From: an uncultured Lachnospiraceae bacterium
GTDB lineage: Bacteria; Bacillota; Clostridia; Lachnospirales; Lachnospiraceae
NCBI GenBank assembly: GCA_900539175.1
Contig: UQAW01000119.1
Coordinates: 1 to 8,281, forward strand
Length of the DNA: 8,281 bases
Direction: 5' to 3'
In this document: positions 1 through 5,913 of the stretch, in pieces
Numbering within the stretch: position 1 is the stretch's first letter
How the letters are laid out: every line of letters starts with the position of its first letter
Made by a program: the position numbers and the translations under genes
The notes under the pieces: generated by a model
Told to the model about the DNA's origin: nothing
The model's database searches: none
Seen by the model: the letters and a program-made list of their open reading frames with translations, nothing else

Positions 1-17
1 GTCCCAAAGTCATGCTT

Positions 18-35
18 TTTCATGCAAGCATGAAA
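18..35. repeat. 18-bp near-perfect palindrome
   Basis: TTTCATGC and GCATGAAA form a perfect inverted repeat around a 2-base centre. The loop is too short for a good RNA hairpin, so a dimeric DNA-binding protein site is the more natural reading. No gene start or promoter is visible beside it in this window, and the sequence to the left is not available. Confidence 0.35.
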
Positions 36-56
36 CGCATAACCTTTTGACCCTGA

Positions 57-239
57 TATCATAATATAGAATTGCACAGATCCGTCCTCGCAGTGATTGC
101 ATTGAAAAATTTAAGCGATGCGAGGCAGAATAATCCGCAAACATTAACAGTGTTTGATTCTATTCTAAGAATAATACATGTAAGCGAAAAGGTCAATAAG
201 TTGATCGAAGAAATGATTGAAAAAACAGGTAATTTATAG
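57..239 (+). pseudogene. C-terminal remnant of an unrecognised protein
   Basis: About 60 codons stay open up to a TAG stop at 237-239 and read like real protein, with a mixed hydrophobic and charged C-terminal end (ending EEMIEKTGNL). No family is recognised. In the same frame two TGA stops lie just upstream (48-50 and 54-56). Before them the frame is open again from the window edge, so an interrupted or frameshifted gene running in from the left is one reading. Within the open stretch there is no ATG in a start-like position, and the TTG at 72 and GTG at 93 have no ribosome binding site. The hairpin repeat starts one base after the stop. It could instead be a chance frame; the opposite strand is also open here. 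Moderate to low confidence. Confidence 0.35.
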
Positions 240-240
240 A

Positions 241-274
241 AAACGGACATGTCTGATGGTGCAGACATCACCAT
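241..274 (-). repeat. 34-bp hairpin repeat, copy 1
   Basis: On the plus strand this reads AAACGGACATGTCTG, a 5-base centre ATGGT, then GCAGACATCACCAT. The reverse complement of positions 4718-4751 matches it at 31 of 34 positions, and all three differences fall in the 5-base centre. The inner arms ATGTCTG and CAGACAT form a 7-bp stem. In this copy the centre ATGGT can also pair with the flanking CACCAT, giving a second, mutually exclusive hairpin. It lies between the remnant gene stop and the glycerate kinase promoter. It is marked as minus because copy 2 is taken as the plus orientation. Confidence 0.75.
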
Positions 275-290
275 GCATCGGAGGGGGACA

Positions 291-319
291 TTGAAAAAGA
301 AACGTCGGGAACGTATAAT
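291..319 (+). promoter_or_regulatory. Sigma-A-type promoter for the glycerate kinase gene
   Basis: A TTGAAA -35 box at 291-296 and a perfect TATAAT -10 box at 314-319 are separated by 17 bases. A transcript would start near 326, giving a leader of about 85 nt before the TTG start at 412. No strong hairpin or recognised riboswitch is seen in that leader. Confidence 0.7.
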
Positions 320-411
320 TATAGAAAAGTAATTCTGGCAATTGTAAAGTTCGGAACTGATGTCCAAGTGTTTTTTCAATTGCCTGTAGAATGTAAAAGG
401 AGAGAGAAATT

Positions 412-1560
412 TTGAACATATTGATTGCTTCGGATTCCTATAAAGGAAGTTTGAGTAGTTTACAGGTTGCTGAAAAAATCAAAGAAGGAATCCACAGGGT
501 TTATCCGGATGCAGCAGTACAGTGCATCGCAGTTGCGGACGGTGGGGAAGGTACGGTGGAGGCTGTCATTTCCAGTCTGGGGGGAAAAAGGTGCACAGCA
601 GAAGTGACAGGACCGGACGGCAAAAAGATCCTTGCGTATTACGGGATTTTGAATGAGCAAAAGGCAGTGATTGAAATGGCAGCAGCCTCAGGTCTTCCGC
701 TGGTGGAGAAAGAAAAGAGGAATGTCATGGAAGCGACCACATATGGAACAGGTGAGCTGATGAAAGCTGCCATTTTGCAGGGATGCAGAAAAATCTATGT
801 AGGTGTCGGCGGTTCCGCTACCAATGACGGCGGAGTCGGCATGGCACAGGCGTTAGGGATTTCCTTTCTTGACTGTGATGGGAAAGAGATTGGATTCGGA
901 GGCGGAGAACTGGAGAGAATTGTAAAGATAGACATGTCAGCAAAAGAGAAGTGGTTGGATGAGGCAGACATCACAGTTATGAACGATGTAACAAATCCGT
1001 TGTGTGGTCCGTATGGCGCATCAGCCGTATATGGACCACAGAAGGGAGCGAGTCAGGAACAGGTTCAGCGGTTGGACAGGGGGTTACAGCATTTGGCAGA
1101 TCTTGTGCGAAGAGAGATAGGCATCGATATGTCGGAGATGCCGGGAGCAGGTGCAGCAGGAGGACTTGGTGGTGGTTTGGCAGCATTTGCAGGAGCAAAG
1201 CTTCAGTCGGGTATCGATACGGTACTGGAAATGGCGGATTTTGAACAGAAGCTCCAATGGGCAGATCTGGTAATTACAGGGGAAGGAATGATTGATTCTC
1301 AATCTGCATATGGCAAAGTGATTTCCGGGATTGCTCAAAAAGCCAAATTGTATGGTGTACCGGTTGCTGCTATAGCAGGAGGGATTTCAGAGAGTCCGGA
1401 GGAAGTTTATAAAATAGGAATCAGTAGTATGGAGCCGGTTGTCTGCCGCCCCATGGACTTAGAGGAAGCAATGGGAGAAGGCGCAGGCGCACGGACAGCA
1501 GATGCTGCAGAACGTCTGATGAGAACGATAAAGCTGGCATATCAACTGAAAAGTATATAA
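412..1560 (+). CDS. glxK: Glycerate 2-kinase (GarK/GlxK family)
   Basis: This enzyme phosphorylates D-glycerate with ATP, giving 2-phosphoglycerate in the characterised members of this family, and so passes glycerate into lower glycolysis in the cytoplasm. The 382-residue length is typical. Family motifs are all present: SDSYKGSLSS (7-16), ADGGEGT (42-48), the glycine-rich GVGGSATNDGG (131-141), NDVTNPLCGP (191-200) followed by GPQKG, PGAGAAGGLG (244-253) and GEGMIDSQSAYGK (290-302). The start is a TTG at 412, nine bases after an AGGAG site at 398-402. It is required because the conserved N-terminus NILIASDSYKG begins there and no ATG is near. A good promoter precedes it. No glycerate transporter or sugar-acid catabolic gene is adjacent, so the glycerate source is unknown. 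Sure of the family; the symbol follows common usage. Confidence 0.93.
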   Translation: MNILIASDSYKGSLSSLQVAEKIKEGIHRVYPDAAVQCIAVADGGEGTVEAVISSLGGKRCTAEVTGPDGKKILAYYGILNEQKAVIEMAAASGLPLVEKEKRNVMEATTYGTGELMKAAILQGCRKIYVGVGGSATNDGGVGMAQALGISFLDCDGKEIGFGGGELERIVKIDMSAKEKWLDEADITVMNDVTNPLCGPYGASAVYGPQKGASQEQVQRLDRGLQHLADLVRREIGIDMSEMPGAGAAGGLGGGLAAFAGAKLQSGIDTVLEMADFEQKLQWADLVITGEGMIDSQSAYGKVISGIAQKAKLYGVPVAAIAGGISESPEEVYKIGISSMEPVVCRPMDLEEAMGEGAGARTADAAERLMRTIKLAYQLKSI

Positions 1561-1592
1561 GAATGGAATGGAGTGTGAGAAAATCCTGTCGG

Positions 1593-1621
1593 TTTACGAA
1601 TGAAAAAAAACATGATAATAT
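1593..1621 (+). promoter_or_regulatory. Possible promoter before the thioesterase gene
   Basis: TTTACG (1593-1598) and TAATAT (1616-1621) are spaced by 17 bases, each matching consensus at four of six positions. The 101-base gap after glycerate kinase contains no obvious terminator, so read-through from the upstream promoter is also possible. Confidence 0.35.
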
Positions 1622-1661
1622 TGCTTACAATAGCATAAAGTCCAAAAGGAAGGGAAATGGT

Positions 1662-2129
1662 ATGAAGAAAAGAGTAGAAGAGTCCAGAACGGAGCAAACC
1701 TATCTGTTGATGCCGAGACATATAAACGGATACGGGCGTCTGTTCGGCGGTATGTTGATGCAGTGGATTGATGAACTGGCTGGTATTGTAGCACGGAGGC
1801 ACAGCGGGCATGAGATCACAACTGCCTCAATTGATAACCTGAATTTTAAGGAAGCGGCATATCTGAATCAGACAATCGTACTTGTGGGAAGAGTGACTTA
1901 TGTAGGGCGGACATCCATGGAGGTTCGGGTCGATACCTATGTGGAAGGGCTGGACGGGATGCGCAGAGTTATCAACCGTGCCTATGTGGTTATGGTTGCC
2001 ATTGATGAAGAGGGAAAGGCATTGGAGGTTCCGGGGTTGGTGATTGAGACAGAGAGTGAAAAGGCAGAGTGGGAAAGCGGTCAGAAGCGGTACGCACTGC
2101 GTAAGCAGAGAAGAATAGAAGGATATTGA
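1662..2129 (+). CDS. Acyl-CoA thioesterase, hotdog fold (YciA/BACH-like)
   Basis: Proteins of this family hydrolyse acyl-CoA thioesters to free acid and CoA in the cytoplasm; the chain length used here cannot be read from sequence. The 155-residue protein is one hotdog domain. It shows the family N-terminal signature RHINGYGRLFGGMLMQWIDE (19-38), including Asn22, the Gly29-Gly30 pair and Asp37, then the strand region VGRVTYVGRTSMEVRV (75-90) and a charged tail. The start at ATG 1662 is preferred because AAGGAAGGG at 1646-1654 precedes it by seven bases and the family similarity begins just after. A longer frame opening at 1563 has no ribosome binding site and would add 33 unlike residues. The next gene begins 13 bases past the stop, so the two are probably co-transcribed. 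Confidence 0.85.
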   Translation: MKKRVEESRTEQTYLLMPRHINGYGRLFGGMLMQWIDELAGIVARRHSGHEITTASIDNLNFKEAAYLNQTIVLVGRVTYVGRTSMEVRVDTYVEGLDGMRRVINRAYVVMVAIDEEGKALEVPGLVIETESEKAEWESGQKRYALRKQRRIEGY

Positions 2130-2142
2130 GGAGAAAAGGGCA

Positions 2143-3204
2143 ATGAATGCAAAAATTGATGTACTATTGGAACAGACGAAAGCAGATGCGCTGTTGATCA
2201 CAGATCCGTACAATATGCGTTATATCAGCGGTTTCCGCGGCGGAGAGGGAATTTTATATCTGTCACGGAATCAACACGTATTGATTACGGATTCCCGTTA
2301 CACGGAAGCGGCTATGAATGAAAGTGATTTTACAGTGGCGGAGGAGAATCGTGAACATAAACGGACGGATCTTCTGAAAGAATGTTTGGAACGGGACGGT
2401 GCCCAGATACTGGGGTATGAGGACTGTTCCATGCTGTGTTGTGAGTTTGACCGGTTCCGGGAGAAGCTTCCGGTAAGGCAGTGGAAACCTGTAGGCCAGG
2501 CGGTAAATCAATTGCGGCAGATCAAGTCACCGGAGGAGCTGGAGTGCCTGCGGAAAGCGGAAAGTATAGGAGATGCTGCATTTACTGCGATTCTGGATTT
2601 CTTAAGACCCGGAATCTCGGAGCTGGAAGCAGCGGCAAGATTGGAATATGAGATGAAGTTGCATGGAGCACATGGATTTTCTTTTGACACGATCATGGCA
2701 TCTGGTCTTCATTCTTCTATGCCTCATGCGATTCCGGATGAGAAGAAACTGGAATATGGAGATTTTGTTACAATGGATTTTGGGTGTATCTATCGTGGAT
2801 ATTGTTCTGATATGACACGGACTGTGGTCCTTGGTAAGGCAAGTGAAAAACAGAAGGAAATCTACCAGACTGTGCTGCAGGCGCAGGAAGCGGCATTGGC
2901 GAAAGTCCGCGCAGGAGTGCGGGGATGTGAGGTGGATAAGGTCGCAAGAGAGCTTATAACAGAGGCAGGATATGGAACATATTTCGGTCATGGGCTTGGT
3001 CACAGTGTGGGACTCTTTATTCATGAGGAGCCGCGTCTGTCACCCAATGACCAGACAGTCTTACAGCCGAACATGATTGAAACCGTAGAACCGGGAATTT
3101 ATGTGCCGGGATTTGGCGGGGTGAGAATTGAGGATATGGTGATCGTGACCGAAGATGGATGTGAAAACCTGACACATTCACCGAAGCATTTGATTGAATT
3201 ATAA
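2143..3204 (+). CDS. M24 family aminopeptidase, Xaa-Pro type
   Basis: This is a cytoplasmic dinuclear-metal aminopeptidase of the M24B group, which removes an N-terminal residue preceding proline from peptides. The 353-residue length suits the short PepQ/YqhT-like forms. The N-terminal creatinase-like domain covers about 1-125 and the pita-bread catalytic domain about 130-353. All five metal ligands are visible: Asp212 in MDFG, Asp223 in SDMTRT, His287 in GHGLGHSVG, Glu316 in EPGIY and Glu330 in RIED. His195 of MPHA and His294 match the usual substrate-binding histidines. The start at 2143 follows GAGGAG (2128-2133), which overlaps the previous stop codon, so this gene is translationally close-coupled to the thioesterase gene. 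In many Firmicutes this gene sits before efp; here it is followed by glyA instead. The exact substrate class (Xaa-Pro dipeptide or longer peptide) is not decided. Confidence 0.9.
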   Translation: MNAKIDVLLEQTKADALLITDPYNMRYISGFRGGEGILYLSRNQHVLITDSRYTEAAMNESDFTVAEENREHKRTDLLKECLERDGAQILGYEDCSMLCCEFDRFREKLPVRQWKPVGQAVNQLRQIKSPEELECLRKAESIGDAAFTAILDFLRPGISELEAAARLEYEMKLHGAHGFSFDTIMASGLHSSMPHAIPDEKKLEYGDFVTMDFGCIYRGYCSDMTRTVVLGKASEKQKEIYQTVLQAQEAALAKVRAGVRGCEVDKVARELITEAGYGTYFGHGLGHSVGLFIHEEPRLSPNDQTVLQPNMIETVEPGIYVPGFGGVRIEDMVIVTEDGCENLTHSPKHLIEL

Positions 3205-3222
3205 AAAATTTGCATGGAATGC

Positions 3223-3251
3223 TTGACATTTGTGTTAAGATTCCGTATCAT
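3223..3251 (+). promoter_or_regulatory. Consensus promoter of glyA
   Basis: A perfect TTGACA at 3223-3228 and TATCAT at 3246-3251 are spaced by 17 bases, so glyA is transcribed on its own in addition to any read-through from the peptidase gene. The start would fall near 3258, inside or at the edge of the left arm of the leader hairpin. Confidence 0.75.
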
Positions 3252-3252
3252 A

Positions 3253-3299
3253 AGGAATAAGCGTGTACGCGAGAGAAAAACAAAAGTATTCCTAGGAGG
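3253..3299 (+). promoter_or_regulatory. Hairpin leader and ribosome binding site of glyA
   Basis: AGGAATA (3253-3259) pairs perfectly with TATTCCT (3287-3293). Inside lies a small hairpin GCGT-GT-ACGC (3261-3270), followed by an A-rich single strand. The right arm directly abuts the AGGAGG ribosome binding site at 3294-3299, which is 11 bases before the ATG. The stem could therefore influence ribosome access. It does not match the glycine, ZTP or THF riboswitch features I know. If transcription starts at 3258, most of the left arm is missing from the RNA. Confidence 0.35.
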
Positions 3300-3310
3300 A
3301 ACTGATTATT

Positions 3311-4549
3311 ATGTATTCGTTAGAAGAAGTCAGAGCAGTAGATCCTGAAATTGCTGCATTAATAGAAAAAGAACAGGAGCGTCAGAACAGTCATATCGAA
3401 TTGATTGCATCAGAAAACTGGGTTTCCAAGGCGGTTATGGCTGCGATGGGGAGCGTTCTTACAAATAAGTACGCGGAAGGCTATCCGGGAAAAAGATTCT
3501 ATGGTGGATGTCAGTGCGTAGATGAAGTGGAGTCCCTTGCAATCGAACGTGCGAAAAAGATTTTCGGATGTACTTATGCGAATGTACAGCCTCATTCTGG
3601 TGCGCAGGCAAATATGGCAGTATTCTTTGCACTTCTGCAGCCGGGTGATACGGTTATGGGTATGAATCTGGCACACGGCGGACATCTGACACACGGAAGT
3701 CCGGCAAACCTGTCCGGCGCATATTTTAACATCGTTCCTTATGGAGTAAATGATAATGGTGTTCTGGATTATGAAGAGGTAGAGCGCCTTGCAAAAGAAC
3801 ATAAACCGAAATTAATTGTGGCTGGTGCCAGTGCTTATGCAAGAACCATTGACTTTAAGCGTTTCCGTGAAATTGCCGATGAAGTGGGTGCATATCTGAT
3901 GGTAGATATGGCTCATATTGCAGGTCTTGTGGCCACAGGACAGCATCCAAGTCCGATTCCGTATGCACATGTAACGACAACTACAACCCATAAGACATTG
4001 CGTGGACCACGCGGCGGTCTGATTCTTTCCAGTGAAGAGTTTGCAAAAGAGCATAAGCTGAACAAGGCTGTATTCCCGGGAATTCAGGGTGGTCCTCTGA
4101 TGCATGTGATTGCAGCGAAGGCTGTCTGCTTCAAAGAAGTACTCAGTGATGAATTTCAGGAATATGGAAAGAATGTAGTGATCAATGCCAAAGCACTCTG
4201 TGACGGGTTGATGAAACGCGGTGTTAAGATTGTTTCCGGCGGTACAGATAATCATCTGATGTTGGTGGATCTGGCTGCCATGGGTAAGACTGGTAAGGAA
4301 GTGGAGAGTCTTCTGGACAGCGTAAATATTACAGCGAATAAGAACACAATTCCAAATGATCCCCAGTCTCCATTTGTAACCAGCGGTGTACGTCTGGGAA
4401 CTCCTGCTGTAACTGCACGTGGTATGAATGCCGAAGATATGGATGTAATCGCAGAAGCAATTGCTCTGATGCTGAACGATGCAGAGGCAAATCAGGAGAA
4501 AGCAAAGGCACTTGTGAAAGGTTTGACAGAAAAATATCCGTTGATTTAA
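3311..4549 (+). CDS. glyA: Serine hydroxymethyltransferase
   Basis: SHMT is a cytoplasmic PLP enzyme that converts serine and tetrahydrofolate to glycine and 5,10-methylene-tetrahydrofolate, the main one-carbon entry point for purine, thymidylate and methionine synthesis. The 412-residue length is standard. Visible landmarks are the N-terminal ELIASENWVS (30-39), YAEGYPGKRFYGGC (54-67), NVQPHSGAQAN (91-101), the PLP-facing VDMAHIAGLVA (198-208) with Asp199 and His202, the Schiff-base lysine Lys228 within TTTTTHKTLRGPRGG (222-236), FPGIQGGP (255-262) and GVRLGTPA (359-366) with the substrate carboxylate-binding Arg361. SENW replaces the more usual SENF. The gene has its own promoter and AGGAGG site. 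Its final codons also carry a TTGACA box that may start the RNA downstream. Confidence 0.97.
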   Translation: MYSLEEVRAVDPEIAALIEKEQERQNSHIELIASENWVSKAVMAAMGSVLTNKYAEGYPGKRFYGGCQCVDEVESLAIERAKKIFGCTYANVQPHSGAQANMAVFFALLQPGDTVMGMNLAHGGHLTHGSPANLSGAYFNIVPYGVNDNGVLDYEEVERLAKEHKPKLIVAGASAYARTIDFKRFREIADEVGAYLMVDMAHIAGLVATGQHPSPIPYAHVTTTTTHKTLRGPRGGLILSSEEFAKEHKLNKAVFPGIQGGPLMHVIAAKAVCFKEVLSDEFQEYGKNVVINAKALCDGLMKRGVKIVSGGTDNHLMLVDLAAMGKTGKEVESLLDSVNITANKNTIPNDPQSPFVTSGVRLGTPAVTARGMNAEDMDVIAEAIALMLNDAEANQEKAKALVKGLTEKYPLI

Positions 4550-4550
4550 T
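4523..4550 (+). promoter_or_regulatory. Possible promoter inside the end of glyA
   Basis: A perfect TTGACA (4523-4528) is followed 16 bases later by TTTAAT (4545-4550), within the last nine codons of glyA. A start would fall at about 4557, at the first bases of the closing stem of the RNA at 4554-4716. The agreement between the predicted start and the stem edge supports a separate transcription unit. The -10 lacks the consensus second A. Confidence 0.45.
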
Positions 4551-4553
4551 TAC

Positions 4554-4716
4554 TATGAAAGTCCCGTACAGCAGCCATGAACCGGAGCGTGCTTGCACGC
4601 GCAGGGTCATGGATATTGGACGGGCAAGCTAGTATGAATAAGAAGGACGGTAGTCCGGATTACGAATACTGGCGGCAGATGCGGGAGTGCAAAGCACGGA
4701 GCATCGGGCTTTCATA
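4554..4716 (+). ncRNA. Structured RNA of unrecognised family
   Basis: The segment is closed by an 11-bp stem (4554-4564 with 4706-4716, one G-U pair). Inside are three arms. Arm 1 pairs CCATGA (4575-4580) with TCATGG (4607-4612) and carries a GCGTG/CACGC hairpin with a CTTG loop. Arm 2 pairs GCTAGTAT (4628-4635) with ATACTGGC (4666-4673), with an inner GGAC-GGTA-GTCC hairpin. Arm 3 pairs GATGC (4678-4682) with GCATC (4701-4705), with an inner GTGC-AAA-GCAC hairpin and a purine-rich internal loop. Arm 3 abuts the closing stem, which would allow stacking. CCCGT (4563-4567) can also pair with ACGGG (4620-4624), an alternative fold. I do not see hallmarks of 6S, SRP, RNase P or tmRNA, of a T-box, or of a riboswitch known to me. 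A separate small RNA is inferred from its position directly after glyA and the candidate promoter. Confidence 0.6.
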
Positions 4717-4717
4717 A
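4577..4717 (+). CDS. Possible 46-residue small protein within the structured RNA
   Basis: An ATG frame begins at 4577 and ends with TAA at 4715-4717. It encodes 46 residues with a second in-frame ATG at 4634; the later part is charged and aromatic (MNKKDGSPDYEYWRQM and onward). Neither ATG has a clear ribosome binding site, and the upstream ATG lies within an RNA stem arm. The codons overlap every paired arm of the RNA, so the frame is more likely a by-product of the structure. It has no predicted signal peptide or membrane segment, and I know no homologue. Confidence 0.15.
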   Translation: MNRSVLARAGSWILDGQASMNKKDGSPDYEYWRQMRECKARSIGLS

Positions 4718-4751
4718 ATGGTGATGTCTGCGTCAGCAGACATGTCCGTTT
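4718..4751 (+). repeat. 34-bp hairpin repeat, copy 2 (inverted relative to copy 1)
   Basis: It begins two bases after the closing stem of the structured RNA. Reading ATGGTGATGTCTGC, then GTCAG, then CAGACATGTCCGTTT, it is the reverse complement of 241-274 except for three bases in the centre. Here the centre extends the stem: ATGTCTGC (4724-4731) pairs with GCAGACAT (4736-4743) around a GTCA loop. The CCGTTT tail is only weakly terminator-like. Its last three T residues form the start of the -35 box of the Nudix gene promoter. Confidence 0.75.
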
Positions 4752-4777
4752 ACTGTGTGGTCGGTGAGAAATATAAA
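4749..4777 (+). promoter_or_regulatory. Promoter of the double-Nudix gene
   Basis: TTTACT (4749-4754) and TATAAA (4772-4777) are spaced by 17 bases. The -10 box overlaps the left arm of the terminator-like hairpin at 4775-4825. A transcript starting near 4784 would lack most of that arm and so escape the hairpin. Confidence 0.55.
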
Positions 4778-4825
4778 AAGGGCAATGTTTTTATAGAAAG
4801 GATTCTGTAAAGGCGTTGCCTTTTT
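4775..4825 (+). terminator. Terminator-like hairpin before the Nudix gene
   Basis: AAAAAGG (4775-4781) and CAAT (4783-4786), with one bulged G, pair with GTTG (4815-4818) and CCTTTTT (4819-4825). The right arm ends in five T residues. The 28-base loop holds a small AGAA/TTCT hairpin. It would stop transcripts arriving from glyA or the structured RNA. The long loop and AT-rich stem make it weaker than the 5914 hairpin. Confidence 0.45.
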
Positions 4826-4867
4826 AAGTGCTTGCAACCTGATGAAGAGGGAAAGGGGCGAGGCAAT

Positions 4868-5893
4868 ATGACAAAATTAAGTACATTGTGTTATATAGAA
4901 AAAGATGGCAGATATCTGATGCTGCATCGTACAGTCAAAAAAAATGATGTCAATAAGGACAAGTGGATCGGTGTGGGCGGTCACTTTGAACAGGATGAAA
5001 GCCCCGAAGAGTGTCTGCTGCGTGAGGTAAAAGAGGAAACCGGACTGACATTAACTTCATACCGTTACCGTGGGATCGTGACGTTTGTCTCAGGCGGAGG
5101 GATTACAGAATATATGTCTCTTTACACGGCGGATGCATTTACCGGAGAACAGATTCCCTGTGATGAGGGTGAACTTGAGTGGGTGGATAAGAAAGAGGTA
5201 CTGCAGCTGAATATCTGGGAAGGAGATAAAATTTTCTTTCGTCTGATGAACGAAGAACATCCTTTCTTTTCTCTGAAACTTGTCTATGACGGCGGAGACA
5301 GACTGGTACAGGCAGTATTGGATGGAACCAGGTTAGAACTGTTTGATGTCCGGAATCCGGACGGCACAGTGAGCGGCATTGTCCGGGAGCGAGGAGTGGT
5401 GCACAGTGATGGAAGTCCACATGCCACTTCGCATGTCTGGATTGTGCGTAAGAATCAGAAGAGCGGCTTCGATGTGCTGCTGCAGAAGAGAAGCAAGAAC
5501 AAAGATTCCAATCCGGGATGTTATGATATCTCATCCGCAGGACATGTGGCAGCAGGGGATGATTATCTGGAATCAGCGGTCAGGGAACTGGGAGAAGAGT
5601 TGGGGATCTACGTGAAACCGGAGGAATTGAAATTTGCAGGGATGCAAAACAGAGTTATGAACGATGTGTTTTATGGCAGACCGTTTCATGACCATGAGAT
5701 CAGCAAGGTATATGTCTATGATGCACCAATTACGATTAAGAATCTGAAACTACAGGAATCAGAAGTGGAGGAAGTGATCTGGATGGACTATATGGAATGC
5801 AAGTACAGGATAGAGAAACAGACATTGGAAAATTGCATTTACATGAAAGAATATGAGATGGTGGGAAGATACCTTGGAATTTTAGGTGGTTGA
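4868..5893 (+). CDS. Tandem double-Nudix hydrolase
   Basis: Nudix enzymes hydrolyse nucleoside diphosphates linked to another moiety, using an acidic metal-binding box. This 341-residue protein carries two domains. The first (about 1-135) resembles MutT/8-oxo-dGTP diphosphatases and has a complete box: Gly38, Glu44, then REVKEETGL at 52-60. The second (about 170-335) resembles YfcD and isopentenyl-diphosphate isomerase-like Nudix proteins. It has Gly225, then Asp231 where the pattern has Glu, then RELGEELGI at 239-247, preceded by SHVWIVRK and LLQKRS typical of that group. The catalytic acidic residues of REXXEE are present in both. The start at ATG 4868 follows AAAGGGG (4852-4858) by nine bases. 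A TTG at 4832 would add 12 unlike residues. Substrates are not predictable; nucleotide clean-up for the first domain is an inference. Confidence 0.88.
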   Translation: MTKLSTLCYIEKDGRYLMLHRTVKKNDVNKDKWIGVGGHFEQDESPEECLLREVKEETGLTLTSYRYRGIVTFVSGGGITEYMSLYTADAFTGEQIPCDEGELEWVDKKEVLQLNIWEGDKIFFRLMNEEHPFFSLKLVYDGGDRLVQAVLDGTRLELFDVRNPDGTVSGIVRERGVVHSDGSPHATSHVWIVRKNQKSGFDVLLQKRSKNKDSNPGCYDISSAGHVAAGDDYLESAVRELGEELGIYVKPEELKFAGMQNRVMNDVFYGRPFHDHEISKVYVYDAPITIKNLKLQESEVEEVIWMDYMECKYRIEKQTLENCIYMKEYEMVGRYLGILGG

Positions 5894-5913
5894 AAATTTG
5901 TTTGTACAATCTG

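Noticed and set aside
59..379. 106-codon minus-strand open frame
   Set aside because: No ribosome binding site, low-complexity I/S/F-rich product, and it crosses the hairpin repeat and the glycerate kinase promoter.
1002..1244. 80-codon plus-strand frame within glycerate kinase
   Set aside because: It lies wholly inside a gene with clear family motifs in another frame and has no start signals of its own.
1563..1661. Longer N-terminus for the thioesterase
   Set aside because: The 33 extra residues have no ribosome binding site and are unlike the family; the ATG at 1662 has a good site.
2602..3024. 140-codon minus-strand frame opposite the M24 peptidase
   Set aside because: Cysteine- and histidine-rich shadow of a well-supported gene.
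3205..3310. Glycine, ZTP or THF riboswitch before glyA
   Set aside because: The 106-base gap is mostly promoter and a simple hairpin; the conserved cores of these riboswitches are not seen.
3812..4255. 147-codon minus-strand frame opposite glyA
   Set aside because: Shadow of a strongly conserved gene, with no start signal.
4554..4751. Group II intron, tmRNA, 6S RNA or CRISPR-related RNA
   Set aside because: No intron domain V, no tRNA-like end, no single long bulged hairpin, no repeat-spacer pattern, and no associated protein gene nearby.
4832..4867. TTG start giving 12 more residues to the Nudix protein
   Set aside because: It lies just after a terminator-like T-run with no ribosome binding site; AAAGGGG positions the ATG at 4868 instead.
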